DNA from: CAYLNH01 sp964384625
GTDB taxonomy: Bacteria > Verrucomicrobiota > Lentisphaeria > JABSQK01
NCBI GenBank assembly: GCA_964384625.1
Contig: CAYLNH010000200.1
Span: 1 to 13,531 of the forward strand
Length of the DNA: 13,531 nt
Direction of reading: 5' to 3'
Under the pieces are notes generated by a model. The model saw nothing but the letters and a program-made list of their open reading frames with translations. It made no database searches and was not told the DNA's origin. This document shows, piece after piece, positions 5,343-13,502 of this stretch; the stretch's first letter is position 1, and every line of letters starts with the position of its first letter. The translations under genes and the position numbers were made by a program.

Positions 5343-7115
5343 TCAGTTCTTCTTGCCGCGCCGGTGGCGCTCGGCCACATCCAGGCCGAATCCGAGATCC
5401 AGCTCTTTGACGTCCAGCACCTTGATCGTCTGAGTGATGTCAACGGCTTGCGAAGCCGGCAGGATGACGCGGAAGACAGAACCGGTTTCCACGTCGCTTT
5501 CCACTTCAATCAGTCCGCGGTGCGCGTCCACGATCCGCTTCGAGACGGCCAGCCCCAAGCCGGTGCCGCGTTCTCCTTTCAGCGAGTGGAAGTGGTCGAA
5601 GATCTGCTGAATCTCCGTCGCCGGGATGCCCGCGCCGTTGTCGCTGACGACCACTTCTACGGCTTGCCGCACCAGATCATGCCCGGCGCTGACCAGGATC
5701 TTGCCTTCGCCCGATGTCCCGTGCCGTTCCCGGACGGCGTCGATGGCGTTGTTGATCAGGTTGAGCACAACGCGATGGATGCCGCGACTGTCGATCTCCG
5801 CCTGGATCGCTGAGCGCCGCAGGACCTGGTCCACTTCCAGTTGAATCTTCTCGGCTTCGCACTGCTGACGCACCAGATCGACGGTTTCGATGACGATTTC
5901 CGCCAGGTTGTAGACGGCCGGCTGGATCTTGTCTTCCTTCGCCAGGTTCAGGAGGTCGAGCACCAGTGATGACAACCGCTTGTGATTCTTGTTCAGGATG
6001 TCCCAGGCCTGGTTCATTACCTCGGAATCCGTGCTGTCAATGCCCAGCCGCAGCAGCGATACGGAACCTTCCAGACCGTTGAGGATGTTCTTCACGTAGT
6101 GCGACAGATTCGCCGCCGTCATGCCGATGGCGGCCATGCGTTCCGCCTGCAGATTGCTTTCCAGCAGACGCATGTTCTCGATCGCCATACCGGCGGCGTG
6201 CCCGATCACATTCAACAGACGCAGCTCATTCTCGGTGTACTTCCGCTCCGGTTTCGTCGAGATGACGTAGATCAGGCCGCACAGCGAGTTCTTTCCCATC
6301 ATCGGCACGCACATCACGCTGCGAACGTTAATCCCCGTCAGGGATTCCCCGGTGAAGCGTTCGTCGTGCATGGCGTCGACCGACAGGATGGCTTCGTTCT
6401 TGTCTTTGACATAGTTGATGATCGAGTAGCTCAGGAAGTCATCGGAAACCAACTCCACCGGGCCGAACTGATTGCGTTCCGCAATCGGGATCATGGATTG
6501 CTCGTCCTCGGACCAGACAAGCAGATAGGCATTGTCGGCATAGATCGCCTCGGTGATCAGCTCCAGAATCCGATGGTACAGTTCGGATTCCCGCAAGTCC
6601 CCGATCAACAGACTCTGCAGACGATACAGGGTGGCAAGCTGCCGGTTCTCCCGCTCGACGCTGTCATCGGTGATTTCCAGCTGATGGTCGACAGCAAGTT
6701 TGTCGGCCGACATCGCCTGCTCGCGATAGGAGATCAGGCGTTCATCCAGTTCCTCGGTGTCGCCCTCGCCGCTGTACAATTCAAACACGGTCTGGCCGAT
6801 GCGGACGGGCGTCCGGGTCGGCAGGTTCATGGCGTCGTTCAGGCGTTCGCCGCGGACCCACGTGCCGTTGGTGCTGTCCATGTCCTCGACTTTCCAGCCG
6901 TCGCCGCTCATCACAAGCTTGGCGTGCTTGCGCGAGAGCATGCTGTCGGCCAACTGGATATCGGCCGTTTTCGAGCGGCCCAGCACCACTTCCACGGCGC
7001 CCATCGGAAATTCCTTTCCTTCTTCGGGGCCGCTGATTATGCGCAGGACAAGCGTGGAGCGGGCCTGGGTGGCGCCGGGGTCGTCCGTCGGGTTGGTTGA
7101 GCTTGGCTCTTGCAT
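5343..7115 (-). CDS. Soluble sensor histidine kinase, FHA-GAF-HisKA-HATPase
   Basis: This 590-residue protein has no membrane segment and should act in the cytoplasm. Residues 22-115 are an FHA domain, a phosphothreonine-binding module (VLGRSKTADIQL, SRKHA at 61-65, STNGT at 81-85). Residues 160-320 are a GAF domain. Residues 325-400 are the dimerisation helices, with the probable phospho-acceptor His339 in LSHYVKNIL. Residues 440-555 are the ATPase, with the N-box at 451-459 (LNLINNAID), DNGAG at 492-496 and GTGLGL at 517-522. The last 35 residues form a charged extension. No receiver domain is attached and no response regulator lies nearby, so the output partner is elsewhere. The ATG at 7115 has no clear Shine-Dalgarno, but the next Met is inside the FHA domain. 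The FHA module suggests crosstalk with Ser/Thr kinases, which is inferred. The gene starts 82 bp after acpS. Confidence 0.93.
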   Translation of the reverse strand: MQEPSSTNPTDDPGATQARSTLVLRIISGPEEGKEFPMGAVEVVLGRSKTADIQLADSMLSRKHAKLVMSGDGWKVEDMDSTNGTWVRGERLNDAMNLPTRTPVRIGQTVFELYSGEGDTEELDERLISYREQAMSADKLAVDHQLEITDDSVERENRQLATLYRLQSLLIGDLRESELYHRILELITEAIYADNAYLLVWSEDEQSMIPIAERNQFGPVELVSDDFLSYSIINYVKDKNEAILSVDAMHDERFTGESLTGINVRSVMCVPMMGKNSLCGLIYVISTKPERKYTENELRLLNVIGHAAGMAIENMRLLESNLQAERMAAIGMTAANLSHYVKNILNGLEGSVSLLRLGIDSTDSEVMNQAWDILNKNHKRLSSLVLDLLNLAKEDKIQPAVYNLAEIVIETVDLVRQQCEAEKIQLEVDQVLRRSAIQAEIDSRGIHRVVLNLINNAIDAVRERHGTSGEGKILVSAGHDLVRQAVEVVVSDNGAGIPATEIQQIFDHFHSLKGERGTGLGLAVSKRIVDAHRGLIEVESDVETGSVFRVILPASQAVDITQTIKVLDVKELDLGFGLDVAERHRRGKKN

Positions 7116-7165
7116 GGAATATGGCAGCGAACAGTGGACTCGTGCCGGGGTTCAGCCGTTTTTGT

Positions 7166-7193
7166 AAGATAGACGATTTGCGCAAGCTTTCAA
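7166..7193 (-). promoter_or_regulatory. Probable promoter for the histidine kinase
   Basis: On the minus strand, TTGAAA (7188-7193, 5/6 matches) and TATCTT (7166-7171, 4/6) are 16 bp apart, about 50 bp before the kinase ATG. The site lies just beyond the acpS stop, so the kinase may be expressed alone or with acpS. Confidence 0.5.
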
Positions 7194-7197
7194 GGCT

Positions 7198-7578
7198 CTA
7201 CTCCTCGGCAACTGCGACGGCTGTGGCGTAGTGCATTTCATGTGAGATACTCACGAGCAGGCGCTTGATCCCCCGCGCGTCGGCGGTCTGGCGGGCGCGG
7301 CCGTGCAGACTTACCTCGGGCTTGCCGCGGTTGTCGTTGATAATTTCGATGTCCTGCCAGCCGCAATCCGTGCCGAAGCCGCACCCCAAGGCCTTGGCGA
7401 CCGCCTCCTTGGCGGCCCAGCGGCCCGCAAAGAACTCCTCCTTCGTGCGCGGCCGGCCGGCGGCGATCTCTTGCTCGCCCGCCGTGAAAACCCGGTCGGC
7501 AAACCGCTCGCCGTGCCGGTCCAGCACGCCCCGCAGACGGGCAATCTCGATGATGTCCAGGCCAAGTCCGATAACCAT
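7198..7578 (-). CDS. acpS: Holo-[acyl-carrier-protein] synthase
   Basis: AcpS moves 4'-phosphopantetheine from coenzyme A to the acyl carrier protein serine, activating it for fatty acid synthesis. At 126 residues from the ATG at 7578 it has the length of E. coli AcpS. The N-terminus GLGLDIIEI carries the metal-binding Asp8, and FFAGRWAAKEAVAKALG (49-65) carries Glu58. The C-terminal SISHEMHYATAVAVAE (110-125) is the usual closing strand with the conserved Ser-His. A longer in-frame start at 7626 adds 16 residues without family resemblance and was not chosen. No Shine-Dalgarno is evident. The gene is divergent from frr across 156 bp and is followed by the histidine kinase on the same strand. 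Confidence 0.96.
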   Translation of the reverse strand: MVIGLGLDIIEIARLRGVLDRHGERFADRVFTAGEQEIAAGRPRTKEEFFAGRWAAKEAVAKALGCGFGTDCGWQDIEIINDNRGKPEVSLHGRARQTADARGIKRLLVSISHEMHYATAVAVAEE

Positions 7579-7664
7579 GGCCGCAATATGCGGGAGCGCC
7601 GATACTTTGCAAGCAGCCCCATCCATGGTTGTGGATTTTGCCGTGCTGCTCTTTGCCGGAAGCG

Positions 7665-7692
7665 TTGATTTTGGTCCGTGATCGTCTATTGT
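7665..7692 (+). promoter_or_regulatory. Possible frr promoter
   Basis: TTGATT (7665-7670) and TATTGT (7687-7692) are 16 bp apart, each matching 4/6, about 42 bp before the frr ATG, in the divergent acpS-frr spacer. Confidence 0.4.
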
Positions 7693-7734
7693 GTGGCTCG
7701 CACGGAAGGGCCAACGTTGGAAGAAGGAGATCCT

Positions 7735-8298
7735 ATGTCGACACCAGATACGCTTATGGAAGAGACCGAAGAACAGTTTATGCAATCCCTCGAAGCGTTG
7801 GAGCGGGATCTGGCCGGCTATCGTACCGGCAAGGCATCACCGGCTCTGGTCGAGGGCATTATGGTGGACTACTACGGGACCCAGACGCGTCTGCGGGACA
7901 TCGCCGGCATCACCACGCCCGAGCCGCGGCTGCTGGTCATTCAGCCCTGGGACCAGAACGCGATCGCCAATATCGAGAAAGCGCTGCAGGCCAGCAACCT
8001 CGGCATCAGCCCCGTCAGCGACGGCCGCGTCCTCCGCCTGCCTATCCCCGAACTCTCCGAAGAACGCCGCCGCGATCTGACCAAACAGGTCCGCAAACGC
8101 TCCGAAGAAGCCAAAGTCGCGGTCCGCAATCAGCGGCGCGACGCCAATGAACTCTGCAAGAAGTTCCAGAAGAATTCGGCCATCACGGAGGACGATCTGC
8201 GCGATATGCTGGACGATATCCAGAAGCTGACCGATGACTACACCGAGCAGATTGATGCCGCGGCCAAGAACAAAGAAGACGAGATCATGTCGATCTGA
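7735..8298 (+). CDS. frr: Ribosome recycling factor
   Basis: With EF-G, this factor splits the post-termination ribosome so the subunits can be reused. The 187 residues match the usual length of about 185. The N-terminal helix (residues 5-30) leads into YRTGKASPALVEGIMVDYYGTQTRLRDIAGI, the hallmark of the family. The beta-rich head follows (LLVIQPWDQNAIANIEKAL), then the long helices containing LPIPELSEERRRDLTKQVRK. The start is fixed by AAGGAGAT (7724-7731), the best Shine-Dalgarno in the window. A frame extension to 7678 was rejected because it adds 19 residues outside the family. In many bacteria frr follows pyrH; here it stands alone, with a divergent acpS upstream and a strong hairpin shared with convergent serA downstream. 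Confidence 0.98.
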   Translation: MSTPDTLMEETEEQFMQSLEALERDLAGYRTGKASPALVEGIMVDYYGTQTRLRDIAGITTPEPRLLVIQPWDQNAIANIEKALQASNLGISPVSDGRVLRLPIPELSEERRRDLTKQVRKRSEEAKVAVRNQRRDANELCKKFQKNSAITEDDLRDMLDDIQKLTDDYTEQIDAAAKNKEDEIMSI

Positions 8299-8320
8299 CG
8301 TTGCGGCAGAGCAATAATCA

Positions 8321-8352
8321 AACAGGCCTTCCCGGCTGCGGGAAGGCCTGTT
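8321..8352. terminator. Bidirectional 14-bp hairpin between frr and serA
   Basis: AACAGGCCTTCCCG (8321-8334) and its exact complement (8339-8352) surround the loop GCTG. The stem is perfect and lies 22 bp after the frr stop and 60 bp after the serA stop. The downstream bases are CTGTCTCG on plus and TGATTATTGCTC on minus, so the T-run is weak in both directions. Confidence 0.75.
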
Positions 8353-8412
8353 CTGTCTCGACAAGAGAAACGGCCGGGGATTTCGCCGCGGCGGCGGGGT
8401 CGGCGGCACCCC

Positions 8413-9981
8413 CTATTGAATGGACAACGCGACGGCATTCTCGGCCGCCGTCTCCGTCAGGATCTCCTTGATCATCTCCCGGGTCGCCGGCTGGTTGACC
8501 TTCAGCACCGCCATCGACTTGCCGGACCGCGGGTCGTGCGGAGCCCGAATATCGTCGATGTTGATGTCGTGCCGGGCCATGACCCCGGTGATCTTGGCGA
8601 GGACGCCGGGGCGGTCTTCGTAGACCACCAGCACGCTGTCGCCCACCGGTTCGAAATAGAGCTTGTCGAAGTCGTTGATGCGGGACACCATCGCATTGCC
8701 TTCGGCGATGGTCCCACGCACACTGACGCGCCGCAGCTGGTCGGCGCCCTCGACCAGATCGATCGTCATCGATTTGCCGTAGCCCTTGCTTTCGTCGGTC
8801 TGGCGCTGCACCAGAATGATGCCTTTCTCCTTGAGCAGATCCGCCGCCTGGTTGTAATCGAACAGCGGATCGAACTCGGCGCTCAGACCCAGGACAATCG
8901 GCGCCACCAGCCAGTCCGAATATTCGTCCAGGCCGCCGTAGAAGCTGACTTCAATGCGGCTCGGGACGTCTTTGTTGACGAAACCATGCGCCACCTTGGT
9001 CAGGTAGTAGGCCAGGGTCTGGTATTCGGCGTCCAGCCCGGCGGGCAGGGCCTTGTTCACCACATAGGTGTTGACGCCGTGTTCAACGTAGGCGACCAGC
9101 TGGTCGGCGGCGCGCTTCGCCGCGTTGTAGTTTGCCTCGAACGTGCTGGCCCCCAGATGCGGCAGCATCAGGTCGGCGATGTCGGCAATGCTCTTCTCTC
9201 CCGGCGCGTCTTTCGGGTAGACGTCGTTGCAGTATACCAGGTTCTTCGTCTTCTTCGCCGCTCGCAGATCCGCCTCATTCACCACGCCGGCCCGGGCGCA
9301 GTTGACAATCATGGCGCCGTCCCTGGTCCGCCCCAGCAGGTCGGCGTTAACCATGCCGCGGGTCTCATCCGTCTCCGGAACGTGCAGCGAGACGATGTCG
9401 GATTCCGTGAAGATCTCTTGCAGAGTCGCCAGTTGGACTCCGAGTTCCTTGGCTTTGCTGTTGGACAGCACCGGGTCGTACGTCAGGATCCGGCAGTCAA
9501 AGCCGCTGAGCCGTCGCACCAGATGTTGACCGATGTTGCCCATGCCGACGATGCCAAAAGTCTTCCCTGTCAGTTCCCGGCCCATGAGCTTCTTCTTTTC
9601 CCACTCGCCGGCACGCGTCGTGCTGTCCGCCCGCACCACATTGCGATAGGCGGCCAGGACCATGGCGATGACTTCCTCCGCCACGGCGTTGGAATTGGCC
9701 CCCGGGGTGTTCATCACGTCGATCTCTTTGCGGCGCGCATGCCTCGTGTCGATATTGTCATAACCGGCGCCGGCGCGGACAACCACCCGCAGGTTGGACA
9801 AGGCGTCGAGGATCTCCGCGGTCACCTTATCGCTGCGGACGATCAGCGCGTTGGTGTCGGGATGTGCTTTGACAAGATCCGCCAAATCGGCGTCAGCGTC
9901 CTGCACCACCGTGAAACCATGGCCTTCCAGGATCTCTTTGGCGACTTCGTTCAGTTTCGTGGGGATGAGCACGTTGCGCAT
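8413..9981 (-). CDS. serA: D-3-phosphoglycerate dehydrogenase, long form with ACT domain
   Basis: SerA oxidises 3-phosphoglycerate to 3-phosphohydroxypyruvate with NAD, the first step of serine synthesis. The 522 residues match the long form. Residues 1-95 and 290-310 form the substrate-binding domain (RAGAGYDNID at 69-78). Residues 96-289 form the NAD domain, with GMGNIG at 146-151, catalytic Arg230 and His275 (PHLGAST). Residues 315-445 correspond to the allosteric substrate-binding domain, and about 449-520 to an ACT domain (DRPGVLAKITGVM), which binds serine for feedback control in relatives. The acid that pairs with the catalytic His is normally Glu, five residues after the Asp of DVF. 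Here that position is Asp258. The ATG at 9981 matches the family start; the frame is open to 10185 but that stretch has no similarity. A promoter lies at 10078-10105. Confidence 0.96.
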   Translation of the reverse strand: MRNVLIPTKLNEVAKEILEGHGFTVVQDADADLADLVKAHPDTNALIVRSDKVTAEILDALSNLRVVVRAGAGYDNIDTRHARRKEIDVMNTPGANSNAVAEEVIAMVLAAYRNVVRADSTTRAGEWEKKKLMGRELTGKTFGIVGMGNIGQHLVRRLSGFDCRILTYDPVLSNSKAKELGVQLATLQEIFTESDIVSLHVPETDETRGMVNADLLGRTRDGAMIVNCARAGVVNEADLRAAKKTKNLVYCNDVYPKDAPGEKSIADIADLMLPHLGASTFEANYNAAKRAADQLVAYVEHGVNTYVVNKALPAGLDAEYQTLAYYLTKVAHGFVNKDVPSRIEVSFYGGLDEYSDWLVAPIVLGLSAEFDPLFDYNQAADLLKEKGIILVQRQTDESKGYGKSMTIDLVEGADQLRRVSVRGTIAEGNAMVSRINDFDKLYFEPVGDSVLVVYEDRPGVLAKITGVMARHDINIDDIRAPHDPRSGKSMAVLKVNQPATREMIKEILTETAAENAVALSIQ

Positions 9982-10077
9982 GTCTTGCGTCCCATTGTCT
10001 GTATGTTCGCTTTCAGGCTGCTGACTGTTCCTTCCCGCGACACCACCACCACGGGAACACCAGCAAGAGGAAAAAGG

Positions 10078-10105
10078 ACTATAGATCGGCCATTTCGTGA
10101 TGCAA
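10078..10105 (-). promoter_or_regulatory. Probable serA promoter
   Basis: On the minus strand, TTGCAT (10100-10105) and TATAGT (10078-10083, 5/6 matches) are 16 bp apart. Transcription would start near 10071, giving a leader of about 90 nt before the serA ATG. Confidence 0.5.
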
Positions 10106-10185
10106 CGCGCGTCCGGCAAAAAGCCGCAGTCAGCGCCAAACTCCCCTCTGACAGCGGGGAAACGCGTTTGCAATGCGTCAGCCAA

Positions 10186-10214
10186 TTGCCTACCTTAGGG
10201 CATCGATTCATAAG
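10186..10214 (+). promoter_or_regulatory. Weak promoter candidate for cca-murJ
   Basis: TTGCCT (10186-10191) and CATAAG (10209-10214) are 17 bp apart, each matching the consensus 4/6. The leader would be about 190 nt. No better pair was found nearer the gene. Confidence 0.28.
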
Positions 10215-10408
10215 TGCGGTGTCGTTTGGCGCAGTCATTTCGGATGCTCCCGGGCGTCGGCTCCCATGAGGCGATGCGAGTATCGCCGTCCGGTATCGGG
10301 GATGACGGCAAGCCGGCAGGGCGCATCCGGAGGGTTGCCCGCAAGCAAGCGCCGGTGCCCTGGTGAATTCATCTGATCAGGTTTCCAGAGGAGGCAGTTG
10401 AAGTCCCC

Positions 10409-11776
10409 ATGAAGCGTATCCCGCGGCACTTGCCCCCGACGTCTGTCGATGAACAGGCGGCCTATGCGATCATCCGGCGGCTGCGCCAGCACGGGTTTGA
10501 GGCCTACACTGTTGGCGGTGCCGTGCGTGACCGGCTCCTGGCCCGGCACCCGGGCGATGCCGATGTCGCCACCCAGGCGACGCCGGACCAGGTCATGGCG
10601 ATCTTCCCGCACACCATCGCCGTCGGCGCCGCGTTCGGCGTCGTGGTCGTCGTCTCCGACACCGTCCAGACCGAGGTCGCCACCTTTCGCGCGGAACACG
10701 GCTATGCCGACGGCCGGCACCCCGATCAGGTGGAGTTCTGCGACGCCCGCCGTGATGCGGAACGGCGGGACTTCACGGTCAACGCCCTGTTCTACGACCC
10801 GGCGGCCGGGGAGATCCTGGATTTCGTCGGCGGGCTGGACGACCTGCATGCCGGAGTCATCCGCGCCATCGGCTGCCCGCACGAACGCTTCGGCGAGGAC
10901 CACCTGCGGATGCTGCGCGCCGTCCGGTTCGCCGCCGAACTCGGCTTTGAATGGGACCTCAATACCGCCGCCGCCGTCAAACAGCATGCCGCCGAGATCG
11001 ACGCCGTCAGCGCGGAACGCATCTACGCGGAGTTCAGCAAGATGCTGCTCGGGCGACGGCCGGCCCGGGCTTTCCAGGACCTCCTTGAACTGGGGCTGCT
11101 GGCGGTGCTGCTGCCCGAAGTCGCGGCGCTGGCCGGCGTCGAGCAACCGCCGCAATTCCATCCCGAAGGCGATGTCTGGGAACATACCCTGCTGATGCTG
11201 GCGGCCATGCCGGACCCCTCCCTGGAACTCGCCTGGAGCGTCTTGCTGCACGATGTCGGCAAGCCGCCGACACGGACGGTGGACGCCGACGGCACCCCGC
11301 GGTTTCCCAACCATGCCGCCGCCGGCCGACGGCTGGCCGGCGAGATCCTGACGCGACTGCGCGCGCCCCGCCGCGTCATTGACGCCGTCCGAACCATGAT
11401 CCGCTGGCACATGAGTTTTGCCGATGTGCCGCGCATGCGGCCGGCGACCCTGCGCCGCATGCTGGCGCGTTCGACCTTTGCGGATGAACTGGAACTGCAT
11501 CGAATCGATTGTCTGGCCAGCCACGGGCGCTTCGCCAACTATGTCTTCCTGCTGGACCAGATGGCCGCCTACGCCGACGAGCCGGTGCTGCCCGAGCCCC
11601 TGCTTTCCGGCAACGATGTGCTGGAGGTCGGGGTGGCGCCGGGTCCGGAAATCGGCCGCATCCTCAAACAGGCGCAGGACCTGCAGCTCAACGGCGACCT
11701 GCACGACCGCGACCAGGCCCTCCAATGGCTCGCCGAGTACGTGGCGCAGATCGGAGAAGCAGGTCCCGATGAGTAA
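10409..11776 (+). CDS. cca: CCA tRNA nucleotidyltransferase / poly(A) polymerase family, with HD domain
   Basis: Enzymes of this class add or repair the 3' CCA of tRNAs; some relatives add only part of it or make poly(A). The 455 residues show the class II polymerase head: VGGAVRDRLL (35-44), the metal-binding pair Asp50/Asp52 in GDADVATQA, RRDFTVNALFYDP (119-131) and the base-selecting EDHLR (163-167) in a segment ending RFAAELGF. An HD phosphohydrolase-type domain follows (H259, HDVGKPP at 281-287, and His334), as in the bacterial CCA/poly(A) group with a C-terminal HD module. CCA activity is the likeliest reading, but sequence alone does not separate it from a poly(A)- or A-adding enzyme. 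AGAGGAGG at 10387-10394 is a strong Shine-Dalgarno but stands 14 nt before the ATG, longer than usual; no nearer in-frame start exists. The 3' end overlaps murJ by 8 nt. Confidence 0.92.
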   Translation: MKRIPRHLPPTSVDEQAAYAIIRRLRQHGFEAYTVGGAVRDRLLARHPGDADVATQATPDQVMAIFPHTIAVGAAFGVVVVVSDTVQTEVATFRAEHGYADGRHPDQVEFCDARRDAERRDFTVNALFYDPAAGEILDFVGGLDDLHAGVIRAIGCPHERFGEDHLRMLRAVRFAAELGFEWDLNTAAAVKQHAAEIDAVSAERIYAEFSKMLLGRRPARAFQDLLELGLLAVLLPEVAALAGVEQPPQFHPEGDVWEHTLLMLAAMPDPSLELAWSVLLHDVGKPPTRTVDADGTPRFPNHAAAGRRLAGEILTRLRAPRRVIDAVRTMIRWHMSFADVPRMRPATLRRMLARSTFADELELHRIDCLASHGRFANYVFLLDQMAAYADEPVLPEPLLSGNDVLEVGVAPGPEIGRILKQAQDLQLNGDLHDRDQALQWLAEYVAQIGEAGPDE

Positions 11777-13331
11777 CGGCAGAACACTGCGCCAGATCAG
11801 CCGCGGCATGCTGGTCGGCAGCTCCGGCATTATCTGCAGCCGCATCACCGGACTGATTCGCGACATTGTCTTCGCCCGGTACTGGGGGACCGGCTCGGCT
11901 CTCGGCGCCTTCGTCCTGGCCTTCACGATCCCGAACATGTTCCGCCGGCTCTTCGGCGAAGGCGCCTTGTCCGAGGCGTTTGTTCCGGTCTTCAACGAGA
12001 AGCTCGAAAAAGGCGGCAAACCGGAGGCCTTCCTGTTGCTGAGCCAGGTGCTCAGCGTCGTCTCCCTGACTTTGATCGCCATCTGCGGCGTCGGCATCGC
12101 CGGCTGTGTTCTGCTGCAGGACCTCCTGCCCGCGGGGCTGGCGCGGCTGAGCTCCCGGTTGCTGCCGATTCTGCTGCCCTATCTGGTGTTCATCTGTCTC
12201 GCCGGCTTTCTTGCCGGCGTCCTCCACAGTTTCGGACACTTCGCCGTGCCGTCGTATGCGCCGCTGCTGCTGAATCTGGCGTTGATCGCCGGTACGATCT
12301 GGGTCTGTCCCCGATTGGGCGCCACGCCGGAGCAGCAGGCCGCCGGCCTGGCCTGGTCCGTCCTGGTCGCCGGCGTCCTGCAGTTTGCCGCGGTCCTGCC
12401 CGTGCTGTTCCGTTACGGCTTCCGCTTTCGCTTTCTGCCGCACTTCCGCTCGGCGAATATCGACGAGATCAAGCGCTTGCTGATCCCCGGCCTGATCGGT
12501 GCCGGCGTCTATCAGGTGAACCTGCTGTGTGATCGTTTCCTGGCCGGTTGGCTCGGGGCCTATGCCGTTACCAGTCTGTACTACAGTGAACGCCTGGTCT
12601 TCCTCCCTATCGGTGTCTTCGGCGTCGCACTCAGCGCCGCCTGTCTGCCGGTGATGTCCCGCGCCTTCGCCCAAAACAAGCCGGACGAGATGGTTGACGC
12701 CCTGTTCTACTCGCTGCGGCACATCCTCTTCCTCAGCCTTCCCTGTGTACTCGGTCTGATGCTTCTCGGTGATCGCGCCATCACGGTTATCTTCCGCCGC
12801 GGCGAGTTCGGCGACGAGAGCTTCCAGGCCACGCTTGGCGCCCTCCTGTTCTACGCCCCCGGCATTCCGGCTTTCGCGGCGCTCAAGATTATCCGCGGCG
12901 GCTTCTACAGCCGCAAGGACACCAGGACTCCGGTCAAAGTCAGCGCCGCCTGCATGTTGCTGAACCTTCTCCTCAATCTGTCGCTGATGTGGCACCTGCA
13001 GCAGCGTGGCCTGGCATTGGCCACCAGCATCACGGCGTACATCAACGGCGCGATCCTCCTGGTTGTCCTCAACCGGCATCTTTCCCCCGGCCGCGAGCGC
13101 ATCCTGCAGTTCCTCAAAGCCCTGGCCCGACAATGCCTGGCTCTGACCGCGGCCGGCGCCGCCATGTATTTCCTGCGCCTGGAACTGGAGATCCCGCATC
13201 GGCTCCTGCGCCTGCTGGTCGAGTTCGCCGTCCCCGGCATCGCCGGCGTTGCCGCTTACCTGGGCACCGCCGTCATCCTCCGTTGCCGCGAGCCCATGGA
13301 ACTGCTCCAGGTCTTCCGCCGCCACCGGTAG
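11769..13331 (+). CDS. murJ: Lipid II flippase MurJ
   Basis: MurJ moves the peptidoglycan precursor lipid II across the cytoplasmic membrane. The 520 residues are hydrophobic throughout, with about 13-14 membrane segments, and match the usual length. The N-terminal region carries the family signature: SRITGLIRDIVFARYWG (24-40), then AFTIPNMFRRLFGEGALSEAFVPVF (54-78). The central GAGVYQVNLLCDRFLAGWL segment and the following YYSERLVFLPIGVFGVALS are also typical. The ATG at 11769 lies inside the end of cca, and the shared ATGAGTAA contains the murJ start and the cca stop. This implies coupled translation and one operon. The frame is open further upstream, but that part is the cca shadow and is not hydrophobic. 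MurJ implies the organism makes lipid II. Two hairpins follow the stop. Confidence 0.96.
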   Translation: MSNGRTLRQISRGMLVGSSGIICSRITGLIRDIVFARYWGTGSALGAFVLAFTIPNMFRRLFGEGALSEAFVPVFNEKLEKGGKPEAFLLLSQVLSVVSLTLIAICGVGIAGCVLLQDLLPAGLARLSSRLLPILLPYLVFICLAGFLAGVLHSFGHFAVPSYAPLLLNLALIAGTIWVCPRLGATPEQQAAGLAWSVLVAGVLQFAAVLPVLFRYGFRFRFLPHFRSANIDEIKRLLIPGLIGAGVYQVNLLCDRFLAGWLGAYAVTSLYYSERLVFLPIGVFGVALSAACLPVMSRAFAQNKPDEMVDALFYSLRHILFLSLPCVLGLMLLGDRAITVIFRRGEFGDESFQATLGALLFYAPGIPAFAALKIIRGGFYSRKDTRTPVKVSAACMLLNLLLNLSLMWHLQQRGLALATSITAYINGAILLVVLNRHLSPGRERILQFLKALARQCLALTAAGAAMYFLRLELEIPHRLLRLLVEFAVPGIAGVAAYLGTAVILRCREPMELLQVFRRHR

Positions 13332-13356
13332 CTACACCCACCGCGAAAAGGGTGCG

Positions 13357-13374
13357 AAAGCAGGTTCCTGCTTT
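13357..13374 (+). terminator. Hairpin after murJ
   Basis: AAAGCAGG and CCTGCTTT form a 7-8 bp stem 25 bp after the murJ stop. No T-run follows, so the call is tentative. Confidence 0.4.
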
Positions 13375-13385
13375 CCGAGAAGAGA

Positions 13386-13404
13386 CCCCAAGCTCAGCTT
13401 GGGG
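13386..13404 (+). terminator. Second hairpin after murJ
   Basis: CCCCAAGC and GCTTGGGG form a perfect 8-bp stem with loop TCA. No T-run follows. The layout matches the hairpin at 13503-13521, which has a different but still paired stem. Confidence 0.45.
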
Positions 13405-13418
13405 AGTATCATTACCCG

Positions 13419-13488
13419 TTCAGTTCAACCGGCACGCCGGAAATTCCGGCGCAAAGGGCGGGAGAGTCGGGCCGACGGCGAAACTGAA
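13419..13488 (+). other. Possible branched RNA structure
   Basis: TTCAGTT (13419-13425) can pair with AACTGAA (13482-13488), enclosing a perfect CGCCGGA/TCCGGCG hairpin (13435-13451) and a small GTCG/CGAC hairpin (13466-13476). A hairpin with a T-run follows at 13503-13521. No known riboswitch consensus was matched. Confidence 0.3.
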
Positions 13489-13502
13489 GGGAGGCTGACA
13501 CT

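Larger units (their letters stand above)
9982..10408. other. Divergent spacer between serA and cca
   Basis: This 427-bp spacer holds a serA promoter on the minus strand, a weak promoter candidate for cca at 10186-10214 and a perfect palindrome AAACGCGTTT at 10160-10169. No convincing small gene was seen. The open minus frame reaching 10185 is only the upstream extension of serA. Confidence 0.55.

Noticed and set aside
8416..10269. 617-codon open frame on the plus strand
   Set aside because: It is antisense to serA, has no recognisable domain and arises from GC-rich codon bias opposite a real gene.
10235..12097. 620-codon open frame on the minus strand
   Set aside because: It is antisense to cca and the start of murJ, both firmly identified, and shows no domain.
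11688..13325. 545-codon open frame on the minus strand, rich in Glu, Gln and Asp
   Set aside because: It is the complement of the hydrophobic murJ frame; its composition is what that produces.
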